DNA of 64,000 nucleotides from Vibrio campbellii CAIM 519 = NBRC 15631 = ATCC 25920 (GCF_002163755.1 NZ_CP015863.1:3162001-3226000), one strand, 5' to 3'. Shown: positions 42,277 to 51,796, counted from the first letter of the stretch. Notes: generated by a model from the sequence alone, not told the origin. Program-made: numbers and translations.

Positions 42277-43620
42277 CTAGGCAAGAAAGCTTCCCTTGCG
42301 CCATTGATAGAAGAAGATAGCGCCGAGTCCAATCCCTCGCATTGCCATGAAACTGGTCATCGCAAACCACAGCGCATGGTTTTGCCAGCCAGAGAACAAA
42401 AAGAAAATCGCAAAGAAAAAGCAAGTCGCTACGAACATACTGTTTCGCATGTCTCTACCTTTAGTGGCACCAACAAATATGCCATCAAACAGGAAACACC
42501 ACATCGATGCTAATGGCATGACCACCAACCAAGGCAGATACACCGACGCTTGCTGCTGCACCGCTTCAATCGAAGTGATCATGGCGATCAAGTGCGATCC
42601 CGCCAAACCAAATACTACAGTCAAACCTACACAGATGATCAGGCTCCAAAAGAAAGTACCAATCAACGAAGCACTGAGCTGCGCTCGGTCTTTGGCACCA
42701 ATCGCTTTGCCTACCATGGCTTCCATGGCATAAGCGAAACCGTCCATGCCATAGGAAATCATCATCAAGAAACTCATCAATACTGCATTGGCCGCAACCA
42801 CATCATCACCAAAGCTCGCGCCTTGGAAAGTCATAAAGCTAAACGTAGCTTGTAAACACAGCGAGCGTAAGAAGATGTCGCGATTGAGTTTTACGAACCG
42901 ACCTAACCCATGTTGAGTATCAGTTAGCAGAATCTTAGGGGATGGCAATTGGCGTGCACGCCATGTTTTCCATACGCACATCAAGCCAAACGCCATGCCT
43001 GAGTAATCAGCAATCACCGACGCTAGCGCTGCCCCTTCTACTTTCCAGCCCAAACCAATCACAAACAGTAAATCGAGCGCAATATTGGTTACGTTGGTGA
43101 TGATCACCATCCACATTGGGGCTTTGGAGTTTTGCGTTCCGAGCAGCCAGCCCAACAGCACAAAGTTCATCAGCGCTGCGGGGGCACTCCATACACGAAT
43201 AGAGAAATATTGCATGCCGTAGTGCTTCACTTCTGCACTGGCATCACTCCAACCAAATATCAGATCCGCGATCGGGTTATGGGCAATAAGGAAGACTAAC
43301 GCAAACAGCAATGCCATGAGTGAGCCTTGCATAAACACCAAGGCGAGTTGCTTTCGGTCTTCACCACCATAGGATTGCGCCGCTAATCCAGTGGTCGACA
43401 TACGTAAGAAACCAAGCAACCAGAATGTCACACTGATCATGGTGCTACCAAGCGCAACACCGCCTAGATACCAAGCGTGTTCAAGGTGACCGATCACCGC
43501 AGCGTCAACCAAGCCCAAGAGTGGAACAGTAATATTCGAAAGTACCATAGGGATAGCGAGCGCTAACACTTGGCGATGCACTTGAGGATTCGATAAAGGA
43601 GAAAAGATAGAGTTTGTCAC
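42277..43620 (-). CDS. dinF: DinF-type MATE family efflux transporter
   Basis: MATE exporters pump cationic drugs or toxic metabolites out using Na+ or H+ gradients. The protein is about 447 residues with twelve predicted membrane segments in two similar halves and closely resembles the DinF subgroup. A GTG start at 43620 is chosen because GAGG lies 5 nt upstream; the GTG at 43626 overlaps that site. In enteric bacteria dinF follows lexA in one SOS operon. Here a methyltransferase gene, a lexA terminator and an inverted-repeat element intervene, and no SOS box is seen before it. Confidence 0.85.
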   Translation of the reverse strand: MTNSIFSPLSNPQVHRQVLALAIPMVLSNITVPLLGLVDAAVIGHLEHAWYLGGVALGSTMISVTFWLLGFLRMSTTGLAAQSYGGEDRKQLALVFMQGSLMALLFALVFLIAHNPIADLIFGWSDASAEVKHYGMQYFSIRVWSAPAALMNFVLLGWLLGTQNSKAPMWMVIITNVTNIALDLLFVIGLGWKVEGAALASVIADYSGMAFGLMCVWKTWRARQLPSPKILLTDTQHGLGRFVKLNRDIFLRSLCLQATFSFMTFQGASFGDDVVAANAVLMSFLMMISYGMDGFAYAMEAMVGKAIGAKDRAQLSASLIGTFFWSLIICVGLTVVFGLAGSHLIAMITSIEAVQQQASVYLPWLVVMPLASMWCFLFDGIFVGATKGRDMRNSMFVATCFFFAIFFLFSGWQNHALWFAMTSFMAMRGIGLGAIFFYQWRKGSFLA

Positions 43621-43662
43621 AGGCACCTCGTTGTTTAGATCAGCGAGTGTACCTGAGTACTA

Positions 43663-43914
43663 AGGGTCTGTTGACCTTTAGAGCTTATTTTTGCAGCTGT
43701 TTGTGGGTTCTTACTATTCAATCAAAAAAGAGAAAAGTTTGAAATACAGTAACTCAGTACAAGAGAGCCACAAAGCTGCCCAAGGGTTCGGCTAAAAGCG
43801 CTTTACTCTTTGTTGATAGGTCATTGCTTAGAGTGACTAGGCGGCTAACCTATCGTCACGATTAAAACGCTTTTATCTCGAACAAAATTTAACCGCAAAA
43901 GGTAAACAGACCCT
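43663..43914. mobile_element. MITE-like inverted-repeat element without coding capacity
   Basis: The terminal 17 bp AGGGTCTGTTGACCTTT (43663-43679) and AAAGGTAAACAGACCCT (43898-43914) are inverted copies with one mismatch, bounding 252 bp with no open frame. Inside is a second nested palindrome, AAAAGCGC... (43795) to ...CGCTTTT (43868-43874), with GATAGGT/ACCTATC within it. A target-site duplication is not clear. It fills the gap between the MATE gene and the methyltransferase gene. Such short elements are usually mobilised by a transposase elsewhere in the genome. Confidence 0.6.
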
Positions 43915-43927
43915 CGAGCCTATCCAA

Positions 43928-44728
43928 TTACCACTTGATGTGAACGAGGACTGGCGTGAGGCGATGCTTCAACATTGGGATCTTATTTAGCCAACGTTGC
44001 CATACTTTCCAGCGTGAGCAGAATCGGTCGAATGGCGAGAAAGCTTTCACCCATTGTGCCCATGGTAACCAATGCAGTACTTGTTGTGCTGGTGCTTCAA
44101 AACCATGTGCATACGTATCTGAGCCGAGCTTCTGACCCCATTTACTTTCGGTTAGATCACCCGCTAATACCATGCACACTTCTGCCGAAACAAAATGGCG
44201 CCCCAGAGTTTGGATAAAGGTTGCGACGCGTGATTCATCACAATCGAGTAAAGCCATCTCACACAGAATCAATACTGGTGCTTTTTCGGGAATGCGTAGT
44301 TCATCTAACCAACTCATGTCTTCTACGCTGCCGCAACGATGCTCGTAACGTTCATTTTTGTGGAACAATCGCTGACGCCAAACTAGATTCTCAGTGACAT
44401 CCAGTTCAATCCAGTGACAACGACCATTGTCCAAACGGTAGAAGCGCGTATCTAAACCTGCACCAACATTGATGATCCAAGCGTCTGAGTGTTGTTGAAG
44501 AAAGTGACTAACCTGCTGATCGCACAACTGAGTTAAAGTCACGTGCAATAGTTGCTTCTGATCGACATCACCACTGATACAATCTGGTGCCATCTTGCAG
44601 CTCAAACACGCTTTTGCGGCGATTGGATCGTACACCAAACCATTGTCGACCATGCTTTCGCGGCTACGCAAAAACAACGGTTTCAACAGATGATTGGGTA
44701 CGTGATGTTGAGGCTTGGACATGGGCAT
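43928..44728 (-). CDS. Class I SAM-dependent methyltransferase, leucine carboxyl methyltransferase/O-methyltransferase family
   Basis: The 266-residue protein has the SAM-binding loop WIINVGAGLDTRFYRLD near residues 83-99, an acidic strand HWIELDV and the LILCEMALLDCDES post-motif, as in the LCMT/COG3315 family often linked to polyketide-type O-methylation. An unusual CLSCKMAPDC cysteine cluster near residues 37-46 is notable. The substrate is unknown. It lies between lexA and the dinF-type gene, behind the lexA terminator, so it is probably an independent unit. Confidence 0.8.
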   Translation of the reverse strand: MPMSKPQHHVPNHLLKPLFLRSRESMVDNGLVYDPIAAKACLSCKMAPDCISGDVDQKQLLHVTLTQLCDQQVSHFLQQHSDAWIINVGAGLDTRFYRLDNGRCHWIELDVTENLVWRQRLFHKNERYEHRCGSVEDMSWLDELRIPEKAPVLILCEMALLDCDESRVATFIQTLGRHFVSAEVCMVLAGDLTESKWGQKLGSDTYAHGFEAPAQQVLHWLPWAQWVKAFSPFDRFCSRWKVWQRWLNKIPMLKHRLTPVLVHIKW

Positions 44729-44900
44729 TTCCTTGCGCCGAAAAGAAAATGGTTAAATGGAACTAGATGATAATAAATCTCAATATCACTTGCAAGTTTT
44801 AACGCGACAGCCAAACGCTCTGAATCAGTGCGAGCGTAACTATGCTCGGAAGAAAAGAAATATGCTTTGAAGAAAATAAAAGTGGGAATAGAAAGTGCAG

Positions 44901-44932
44901 AAAACACAAAGCCCAGCAGAACGCTGGGCTTT
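44901..44932 (-). terminator. Intrinsic terminator of lexA
   Basis: On the minus strand AAAGCCCAGC pairs with GCTGGGCTTT and is followed by TGTGTTTT, 25 bp after the lexA stop. It isolates lexA from the genes downstream. The rest of the gap to 44729 shows nothing clear. Confidence 0.8.
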
Positions 44933-44956
44933 ACTAGAATTCTTGAGGTAAGAAAC

Positions 44957-45577
44957 CTACATCCAGTCAGTGTTACGGATGATGCCAACCGCCAGACCTT
45001 CAATCGTCAGGTGTTGCGATGTTAGGTCAACTTGGATCGGTGAAAACTCTTCATTCTCTGCATGCAGTAGAACTGTAGAACCTTTACGCTCTAAACGCTT
45101 CACCGTCACATCATCATCAACACGTGCAACCACAACTTGACCGTCGCGCACATCTTGAGTTTTGTGCACAGCCAGCAAGTCGCCGTCCATAATACCGATG
45201 TCTTTCATACTTTCGCCGTTTACGCGAAGTAAGAAATCTGCTTTTGGCTTGAACATCGCAGGATCCACTTGGTAGTGAGACTCCACATGCTCTTGAGCCA
45301 GAATCGGCTCACCAGCAGCAACTTGACCAATCAAAGGCAGACCTTGATCGTCGTTTGCCGCATCTTCAAGTAGGATTCGAATCCCGCGAGATGCGCCTGG
45401 AATAATTTCAATCGCTTGTTTACGAGCAAGCGCTTTTAGGTGTTCTTCTGCGGCATTCGCAGAGCGGAAGCCAAGCTCACGCGCAATCTCTGCACGAGTT
45501 GGTGGCATTCCGGTGTCTTCGATTTTGCTTTTAATCAAATCGAAGACTTGTTGTTGGCGTGGCGTTAACGGCTTCAT
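44957..45577 (-). CDS. lexA: SOS regulon repressor LexA
   Basis: LexA represses DNA damage genes and cleaves itself when RecA is active. The 206-residue protein has an N-terminal winged helix (MPPTRAEIARELGFRS), the cleavage site Ala88-Gly89, catalytic Ser123 in NGESM and Lys160. All catalytic parts are intact. Two SOS boxes lie upstream, so it represses itself. Confidence 0.98.
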   Translation of the reverse strand: MKPLTPRQQQVFDLIKSKIEDTGMPPTRAEIARELGFRSANAAEEHLKALARKQAIEIIPGASRGIRILLEDAANDDQGLPLIGQVAAGEPILAQEHVESHYQVDPAMFKPKADFLLRVNGESMKDIGIMDGDLLAVHKTQDVRDGQVVVARVDDDVTVKRLERKGSTVLLHAENEEFSPIQVDLTSQHLTIEGLAVGIIRNTDWM

Positions 45578-45584
45578 ATGTCAC

Positions 45585-45620
45585 CTGTCTTTTTATACAG
45601 TTAACTGTGAGTATATCCAG
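45585..45620 (-). promoter_or_regulatory. Two LexA (SOS) boxes upstream of lexA
   Basis: Box 1 is CTGT-N8-ACAG at 45585-45600, a full match to the consensus. Box 2 at 45605-45620 reads CTGGATATACTCACAG on the minus strand, one base from consensus. Paired boxes 8-43 bp before the start match the arrangement known in enteric lexA. The gap to plsB (45621-45945) holds both promoters and no gene. Confidence 0.85.
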
Positions 45621-45945
45621 TAAATGGACAAATGAAAACCCAATTGGTTGTTTTTTAATTTATTTGCGCCAGTTTCAGATCCTACCCACAAATCTTAAGC
45701 GAACATGCGTTTTAAACACGAAACAACCAATTCGTCTAATGAAAGCAACAACCCAGGGGTTAGACTAATTTCCGCTCAATAAAATTAAAAGGTTTGACCA
45801 GTTTCTGGTATCCTTGCTGCGCTTAAAATTTATCGCCTAGGCTTATTTCTATTGCCGTATCTATTTCCTTTCCTATAGAAGATGGGAAAGCGGACGCAGA
45901 AATAAGGTTAGGCTTGTTTGAATACCTATTGAGGCTGTGAACTTT

Positions 45946-48372
45946 ATGTCTTCTGGACAATCATTTTCACGTTCATTACTAAAACTACCTTTATCGGTAA
46001 TGGTAAAGGGCACCACAATTCCATCGAATCCGATTGACGATCTCAACATCGACCTAGCGAAACCGATTGTGTACGCCTTACCGTTCCGTTCGAACGTGGA
46101 TTTGCTGACACTACAAAAACAAGCTTTGAGCCTTGGTCTACCAGACCCGCTTAACCCGCTAGAAATCAATGGCAAAAAACTGACTCGTTACGTGTTTATT
46201 GCCTCTCGTCCGACCGTGATGAGCAATGATAACGACGTACCGAGTGAGTCTGTTTCTCTATTTACTGAATTACTTGAACTGCACAAACTCGACAGTGAGC
46301 TAGACGTGCAAATGATCCCAGCAACCGTGCTTTGGGGTCGTAAGCCAGGTAAAGAAGAAAACCACAAGCCGTACCTGCAACCAATGAATGGTCCGCAAAA
46401 AGCAAAAGCGGTAATGGCAGCAGGTCGTGACTGCTTGGTGCGCTTTAGCCCAGTGGTTTCACTGCGTTACATGGCAGATTCTCACGGTACCGACAGCGCT
46501 ATTGCACACAAGCTAGCGCGCGTTGCACGTATCCACTTCTCTCGTCAGAAGCTCGCGGCATCAGGTCCAAACCTGCCTCAACGCCAAGTGCTGTTTGCAC
46601 GCTTGATGAAATCGCCAGCGATTGAAAAAGCGATTGAAGACGAAGCGCAAAGTAAAAGCATTTCTATCGAGAAAGCACGCAAAGAAGCCCATGACATCAT
46701 GGACGAGATTGCAGCGGACTTCTCGTATGGCTTAGTGAAGAACGGCGATCGTATTCTTGGCTGGCTGTGGACCAAGCTGTACCAAGGTCTGCACATCAAC
46801 AACGCTTCGACCGTTCGTCGCTTAGCGCAAGATGGTCATGAGATCGTGTACGTGCCATGCCACCGCAGTCACATGGATTACCTACTGCTTTCTTACGTTC
46901 TATACCATGAAGGTATGGTGCCACCGCACATTGCTGCGGGTATTAACCTGAACTTCTTCCCGGCGGGTCCAATCTTCCGTCGTGGTGGTGCGTTCTTTAT
47001 TCGTCGTAGCTTTAAAGGCAACAAGCTGTACTCCACGATTTTCCGTGAGTACCTATCAGAGCTGTTTGCTAAAGGTTACTCGGTTGAGTACTTCAGCGAA
47101 GGTGGTCGTTCACGTACTGGTCGTCTACTTCAAGCAAAAACCGGTATGTTGGCAATGACGATTCAAGCCATGCTACGCGGTCTAAACCGTCCAGTAACAC
47201 TAGTGCCTGTTTACATCGGTTACGAGCACGTAATGGAAGTGGGTACTTACGCCAAAGAGCTTCGCGGTTCTCGCAAAGAGAAAGAGAACGCGGGTCTTGT
47301 TCTGCGTACTCTACGTAAGCTGCGCAACTTTGGCCTTGGTTACGTGAACTTCGGTGAGCCGATTCAGCTAAACCAATACCTGAATGAACACGCGCCAGAG
47401 TGGACCAAAGACATCGACCATATGGGCGGCAGCAAACCACAATGGATGAACCCTGTGGTGAATGGTCTGGCGAACAAGATGATGACGCACATTAACGATG
47501 CAGCTGCGACCAACGCTCTGACTCTATGTGCGACCGCACTATTGGCGTCTCGTCAGCGTGCATTATCTCGTGACTCTCTGATTAATCAGATCGAATGCTA
47601 CCTGAAGCTACTTAAGAACAACCCATACTCAAGCACTTCAACGGTTCCAACAGAAACGGCTGAAGAGTTGGTAGATCACGCAATCTCACTTGATAAGTTT
47701 GTGATTGAAACTGACACTATGGGTGACATCATTTCACTGGATCGTAGCCAGTCGATTCTGATGACTTACTACCGCAACAACATCATTCACTTGTTTGCTC
47801 TCCCTTCACTGATTGCTCAGATGATTATTCGTCAGCGCAACGTGACTGTAGAGAAGATTCAAGCCAACGTCGCTCAAATCTACCCATTCCTGAAAAAAGA
47901 GCTGTTCTTAAGCTATAAGGAAGAGGAATTGAACGAGTTGGTCGTGAAGATCTTGAACGAGTTCATTGAGCAGAAGATGATTTGCCAAGATGGCGACAAG
48001 CTGGAAATTAACCAGTCAAACAACCAATCATTGGTTCTATTAGGTCGTACTATCACCGAAACACTGCAACGTTACTCTATCGCAATGAACCTACTTGTGG
48101 CAGACCAAGAGCTGGGTAAATCTGACCTTGAGCAAAAGAGCCAAGATATTGCGCAGCGTTTGGGACGTCTACACGGCATCAACGCGCCAGAGTTCTTCGA
48201 CAAAGGTGTATTTGCTGCAATGTTCAATACGCTGAAAGAGCAACAATACTTAGACTGTGATGGTAACTGTGATCTTGAGAAGACACAGCAATTTGCCAAA
48301 CTGCTTTTTGCCTTGCTCTACCCAGAAGTGAAATTGACCATCGAAGAGAGTATCCACCAGCTGCAAGCATAA
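45946..48372 (+). CDS. plsB: Glycerol-3-phosphate 1-O-acyltransferase
   Basis: PlsB acylates glycerol 3-phosphate at position 1, the first step of phospholipid synthesis, at the inner membrane. The 808-residue protein has the HX4D catalytic motif CHRSHMDY with His306 and Asp311, the same positions as in E. coli. FPAGPIFRRGGAFFIRR and FSEGGRSRTGR are the acceptor-binding blocks. The ATG at 45946 has GAGG 11 nt upstream; a GTG at 45937 would be too close. It is divergent from lexA. Confidence 0.97.
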   Translation: MSSGQSFSRSLLKLPLSVMVKGTTIPSNPIDDLNIDLAKPIVYALPFRSNVDLLTLQKQALSLGLPDPLNPLEINGKKLTRYVFIASRPTVMSNDNDVPSESVSLFTELLELHKLDSELDVQMIPATVLWGRKPGKEENHKPYLQPMNGPQKAKAVMAAGRDCLVRFSPVVSLRYMADSHGTDSAIAHKLARVARIHFSRQKLAASGPNLPQRQVLFARLMKSPAIEKAIEDEAQSKSISIEKARKEAHDIMDEIAADFSYGLVKNGDRILGWLWTKLYQGLHINNASTVRRLAQDGHEIVYVPCHRSHMDYLLLSYVLYHEGMVPPHIAAGINLNFFPAGPIFRRGGAFFIRRSFKGNKLYSTIFREYLSELFAKGYSVEYFSEGGRSRTGRLLQAKTGMLAMTIQAMLRGLNRPVTLVPVYIGYEHVMEVGTYAKELRGSRKEKENAGLVLRTLRKLRNFGLGYVNFGEPIQLNQYLNEHAPEWTKDIDHMGGSKPQWMNPVVNGLANKMMTHINDAAATNALTLCATALLASRQRALSRDSLINQIECYLKLLKNNPYSSTSTVPTETAEELVDHAISLDKFVIETDTMGDIISLDRSQSILMTYYRNNIIHLFALPSLIAQMIIRQRNVTVEKIQANVAQIYPFLKKELFLSYKEEELNELVVKILNEFIEQKMICQDGDKLEINQSNNQSLVLLGRTITETLQRYSIAMNLLVADQELGKSDLEQKSQDIAQRLGRLHGINAPEFFDKGVFAAMFNTLKEQQYLDCDGNCDLEKTQQFAKLLFALLYPEVKLTIEESIHQLQA

Positions 48373-48406
48373 TTGGCTTAAGCTCGATATTCATCTCGAC
48401 TAAAAA

Positions 48407-48435
48407 CAAAAGGCATCCAACTGGATGCCTTTTTT
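48407..48435. terminator. Terminator between plsB and ubiA
   Basis: AGGCATCC pairs with GGATGCCT around AACT, with A-runs on one side and T-runs on the other, between convergent genes. Confidence 0.85.
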
Positions 48436-48460
48436 CTATCTGAATGTTTGTACGAAACCG

Positions 48461-49315
48461 TTACCAGAAAGCGATAAGAAGACCGATCGCAATCACCATT
48501 CCCACATAGTTATTATTGAGGAAGGCTTTAAAACACAAATCGCGCTCTCGGTGGCGAATCAAATGTTGCTGGTACACAAACAAAGAAGCAGCAACCAGAA
48601 TCGTCCAGTAGTAGCTTTGGCCAAGTTCGTAGTGTTGACCTAGCAGCACTAGCATCGCCAAAGTCACCAACTGTAGAACGCCAATCACCAACTTATCGTG
48701 ACGACCGAACAAGATAGCTGTCGACTTGATACCAATTTTTAAATCATCATCGCGATCGACCATCGCATATTGAGTGTCGTAGGCAATAGTCCACAAAGCG
48801 TTAGTCAAAAACACAAACCACACAATCCAAGGCAGTTCGCCCGTTTGCGCAGCCCACGCCATCGGAATCGCCCAGCTATAAGCTAAACCCAAAAACAGCT
48901 GTGGCAAATGGGTGTAACGCTTCATAAAAGGATAGATGAACGCTAAAAAGATACCGGCAAAGGAGAGCTTGATCGTCAGTGGGTTCATGGTCAGCACTAA
49001 TAAGAAAGAGCTGATACCCAAAACCAAAAACAGACCAATCGCTTCTTTCGAGGTTACTTTACCCGATGGCAAAGGACGCTGTTTAGTGCGTTTCACATGC
49101 CCATCCACTTTACGGTCGGCAAAGTCGTTAATCACACAACCAGCACTACGCATTAAGAACACGCCTAGCACAAACACGATGAGTACATTCCAACTTGGTA
49201 TGCCTTGGGCGGCAATCACAAGTGCCCAAACCGTCGGCCACAATAACAACAGTGAGCCAATTGGGCGGTCCATTCGCATCAGTTGCCAATATGCTTTGGC
49301 TTTGTCTGCGGACAT
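48461..49315 (-). CDS. ubiA: 4-hydroxybenzoate octaprenyltransferase
   Basis: UbiA attaches the prenyl tail to 4-hydroxybenzoate in ubiquinone synthesis, in the inner membrane. The 284-residue protein has about eight hydrophobic segments and both metal-binding aspartate motifs: NDFADRKVD at residues 63-71 and DTQYAMVDRDDD near 187-198. It starts one base after the ubiC stop, so the two are translationally coupled. Confidence 0.96.
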   Translation of the reverse strand: MSADKAKAYWQLMRMDRPIGSLLLLWPTVWALVIAAQGIPSWNVLIVFVLGVFLMRSAGCVINDFADRKVDGHVKRTKQRPLPSGKVTSKEAIGLFLVLGISSFLLVLTMNPLTIKLSFAGIFLAFIYPFMKRYTHLPQLFLGLAYSWAIPMAWAAQTGELPWIVWFVFLTNALWTIAYDTQYAMVDRDDDLKIGIKSTAILFGRHDKLVIGVLQLVTLAMLVLLGQHYELGQSYYWTILVAASLFVYQQHLIRHRERDLCFKAFLNNNYVGMVIAIGLLIAFW

Positions 49316-49867
49316 TTACACCTTCTCCTTAGCGTAAACTGGTGAATTTGGTAAGAATAACTCAGCAACCAGCATGGGTTTGTGATTCATCCACAGTCTT
49401 GAGCGTCGGGCTAAAAAGCGTCCCCGTGGCAAAGTAACCCATCCCATTTGCAGAGCATCGCGTTCAACGTTATCGGCGCTGAACACAGTTAAGCCCAGCG
49501 GAATATCCCCTTGCTGAGCTAAGTCATATTGTTGATCGACCAAGGTTGAACGAGGAATGAGCGTGCGGCCAATGACCCAATCCGTATTGTCACCACATAA
49601 AATCACCTCTCTCAGTAGGCAATCTTGCTCAGACAATAGCTGGCTCTCATCCGGTTTTAACGTCTTGGCAGTGACGATCTGATTGTGCAGCAATTCCACC
49701 GTTAAGTGTTGGCAATGCTGGCCTAAACGACGTGACAAAGAGCCCTGTTCTTCAAGCCAATGCTGAGCGAATTCGTTAGGGAATTCAAAATCTTCGGGGT
49801 TTTGCCATTCTACTTCCAATAAAGAAGCAAGATAGAGTGATGTCGGCTGATTCATACTAGTATTCAA
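49316..49867 (-). CDS. ubiC: Chorismate lyase
   Basis: UbiC converts chorismate to 4-hydroxybenzoate and pyruvate, supplying the substrate for UbiA. The 183-residue protein has the family's LLREVILCGD and GRTLIPRSTL stretches and the C-terminal SRLWMNHKPMLVAELFLP. It is divergent from the FliL-like gene, and the pair ubiC-ubiA forms an operon. Confidence 0.92.
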   Translation of the reverse strand: MNTSMNQPTSLYLASLLEVEWQNPEDFEFPNEFAQHWLEEQGSLSRRLGQHCQHLTVELLHNQIVTAKTLKPDESQLLSEQDCLLREVILCGDNTDWVIGRTLIPRSTLVDQQYDLAQQGDIPLGLTVFSADNVERDALQMGWVTLPRGRFLARRSRLWMNHKPMLVAELFLPNSPVYAKEKV

Positions 49868-50008
49868 TTGGAGGCTTTATGCGTACAATAAAGCAACAAC
49901 TTACCGTCTTATTGAAACTGTAAGTTCCGTTATTTGTTATAGACGGTCTATTGTAACAAGACTGAAGCGATTCGAATATCGCGATCCAGAGAAAGAAAAG
50001 TTAGAAAT

Positions 50009-50419
50009 ATGTATAAACGTTATATAGCCCAAATTATTTTCGCGCTAAGTCTACTTGCTTCAGCACCAAGTTGGGCAGAATCAGAAGAAGCTGCACCCAA
50101 ATTAGCCTACTTTACGCTCGAACCCGATTTGACCACGAACTTTTACACCAAGGGCAACAAATTAGGTTATGTCCAAGTACGTATGGACATCATGGTGATG
50201 AGCCAACAAGACCTTGCCGTTATCGAGCACCACCAGCCGCTGATCCGCGATGCAGTGATTGAGCTTCTGGGGAAGCAAACTGAAGATACAATTAAGTCTT
50301 TGTCTGGTCGTGAAGATCTGCGCAAAACCTTGGTGAAAGAGCTCAATGAAACCTTGTTGCCAGAGACTGGCAAAACCATCATTGCTGATTTGCTGTTTAC
50401 CAAATACCTCTATCAGTAG
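50009..50419 (+). CDS. FliL-like protein outside any flagellar cluster
   Basis: The 136-residue protein starts with a signal peptide or anchor (MYKRYIAQIIFALSLLASAP, cleavage likely after SWA). It continues with YFTLEPDLTTNFYT, YVQVRMDIMV, and the RDAVIELLGKQTEDTIKSL/GREDLRKTLVKELN pattern of the FliL C-terminal domain. True FliL proteins have a transmembrane helix and act at the flagellar stator. This one has a putative cleavable N-terminus and stands alone between ubiC and glpG, so it may be a periplasmic paralogue with another role. Confidence 0.8.
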   Translation: MYKRYIAQIIFALSLLASAPSWAESEEAAPKLAYFTLEPDLTTNFYTKGNKLGYVQVRMDIMVMSQQDLAVIEHHQPLIRDAVIELLGKQTEDTIKSLSGREDLRKTLVKELNETLLPETGKTIIADLLFTKYLYQ

Positions 50420-50473
50420 TGTGAACAGCTAAAGCTGACGAGCGGCTCCAAGACGAAAGAAAGACAGATAAAC

Positions 50474-50504
50474 AAAAGACCGCCGATTGGCGGTCTTTTT
50501 GTTG
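50474..50504. terminator. Terminator between the FliL-like gene and glpG
   Basis: AAGACCGCC pairs with GGCGGTCTT around GATT, with A-runs before and T-runs after. Confidence 0.85.
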
Positions 50505-50523
50505 GTATCCGTGAGTCATCCAC

Positions 50524-51366
50524 TTATGAAGCTTGTTGGTATTTCTGTTTACCAGAATCAAACAGTGCAATCGCCATACCTGAAAGCAAGCCCACCAAGT
50601 GCGCCGTGTTGGCAATCGCCATAAATGGCTGAACAAAGCCAAGCACTAGCCACACTAACATAAAGCCAATGATCGGTTTCGGTAGGGTCAAACCAAGATG
50701 CGGGCAACGGTAACCAAGGATCCACAAGTAACCGAGCAAGGCATAAACCACACCAGATAAACCACCAAAGTTCGCACCTTCCACGTAGAACTGACCTGCA
50801 CCAGATAGCGCGGCAGAAATCAGGAAAATTTGCAGTAACTTACCGGAGCTTAAACGTCGCTCGATATCCCCCCCCAATTGCCACCACCACAATAGGTTGA
50901 ATACGATGTGGGTAACGGAGAAGTGCAGCAATGCATGGCTGATCCAGCGCCAAAGTTGCCACTGTTGCCCTTCGAAAGCTGGGAAATGCAGCAGAGCAAA
51001 CACGCCATCACCAAAACCGAACATCTGCAAAAAGTAGATAACCGTACAAACAGCCATGATCAGTAAGGTCACTGGCCCAGCTTTGGCCTTCACCATGCCC
51101 ATGATACTCGGGCTGGAGTAATGAAATTTGCTCTTACGCGAATCGGCAACGTCCCACGAGGCGGCGCTGTATTTCGAAGCAGATGGATTGGCCAAAAACT
51201 GTTTGAGCTCAGCTTCGACTTCAATTTCATGCTGCGCGTCCGTCAGCCAAAGAGCAAATTGCCCCTCGCCTTCCGGCATCATCTGAATATCAATGTGGCG
51301 TGATGCCATGTAATCAATAAAAGCTTGCGCCATACGTGGATTATTTAACGTCACCAATCTCTTCAT
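50524..51366 (-). CDS. glpG: Rhomboid intramembrane serine protease
   Basis: GlpG cleaves transmembrane segments inside the membrane. The 280-residue protein has an N-terminal cytosolic domain (about 1-90) and six membrane helices. The catalytic Ser204 is in GGLSGVVYAL and His256 in NTAHLVGLLSG, and HIVFNLLWWWQLG is the oxyanion-hole region. It overlaps glpE by one base. Confidence 0.94.
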   Translation of the reverse strand: MKRLVTLNNPRMAQAFIDYMASRHIDIQMMPEGEGQFALWLTDAQHEIEVEAELKQFLANPSASKYSAASWDVADSRKSKFHYSSPSIMGMVKAKAGPVTLLIMAVCTVIYFLQMFGFGDGVFALLHFPAFEGQQWQLWRWISHALLHFSVTHIVFNLLWWWQLGGDIERRLSSGKLLQIFLISAALSGAGQFYVEGANFGGLSGVVYALLGYLWILGYRCPHLGLTLPKPIIGFMLVWLVLGFVQPFMAIANTAHLVGLLSGMAIALFDSGKQKYQQAS

Positions 51367-51686
51367 TAACTTCTCACTATCGGTAGTTCTGCTCGCTGCC
51401 AGGCTTCAAAGCCGCCATCTACACTGTACACCTGCTCGAAGCCTTGGTTAACCAAATATTGTGCCGCACCTTGGCTACTGATGCCGTGATAGCACATCAC
51501 TAGGATTGGTTGTTCGAATTCCACCTCGTTCATGAAAGAAACGATCGAATCGTTGGTCAAATGGAAAGCGGATTCTACATGCGCGACAGCAAAAGATTGA
51601 GGATCACGAATATCTACAAGCTTGGCTTCACTCTGCTCGAGCAATGCTTGAGCACCCTGTACATCGATGTGTTGAAACTGGTCCAT
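51366..51686 (-). CDS. glpE: Thiosulfate sulfurtransferase, single rhodanese domain
   Basis: GlpE transfers sulfane sulfur from thiosulfate to cyanide or thiols. The 106-residue protein is one rhodanese domain with catalytic Cys65 in VMCYHGISSQ, as in E. coli, and the LVDIRDPQSF motif near residues 23-32. It begins the glpEG pair; no glpR gene follows as it does in enteric bacteria. Confidence 0.93.
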   Translation of the reverse strand: MDQFQHIDVQGAQALLEQSEAKLVDIRDPQSFAVAHVESAFHLTNDSIVSFMNEVEFEQPILVMCYHGISSQGAAQYLVNQGFEQVYSVDGGFEAWQRAELPIVRS

Positions 51687-51796
51687 TTACTTTCTCTAAG
51701 TCGTTTGTCGTTATTGACGCCATTGTAACCTATCCAAAGCCAAACTTAGACACAGAGATAGTCAGGGCATTGAACGCTGTACATATTCGCACCATT

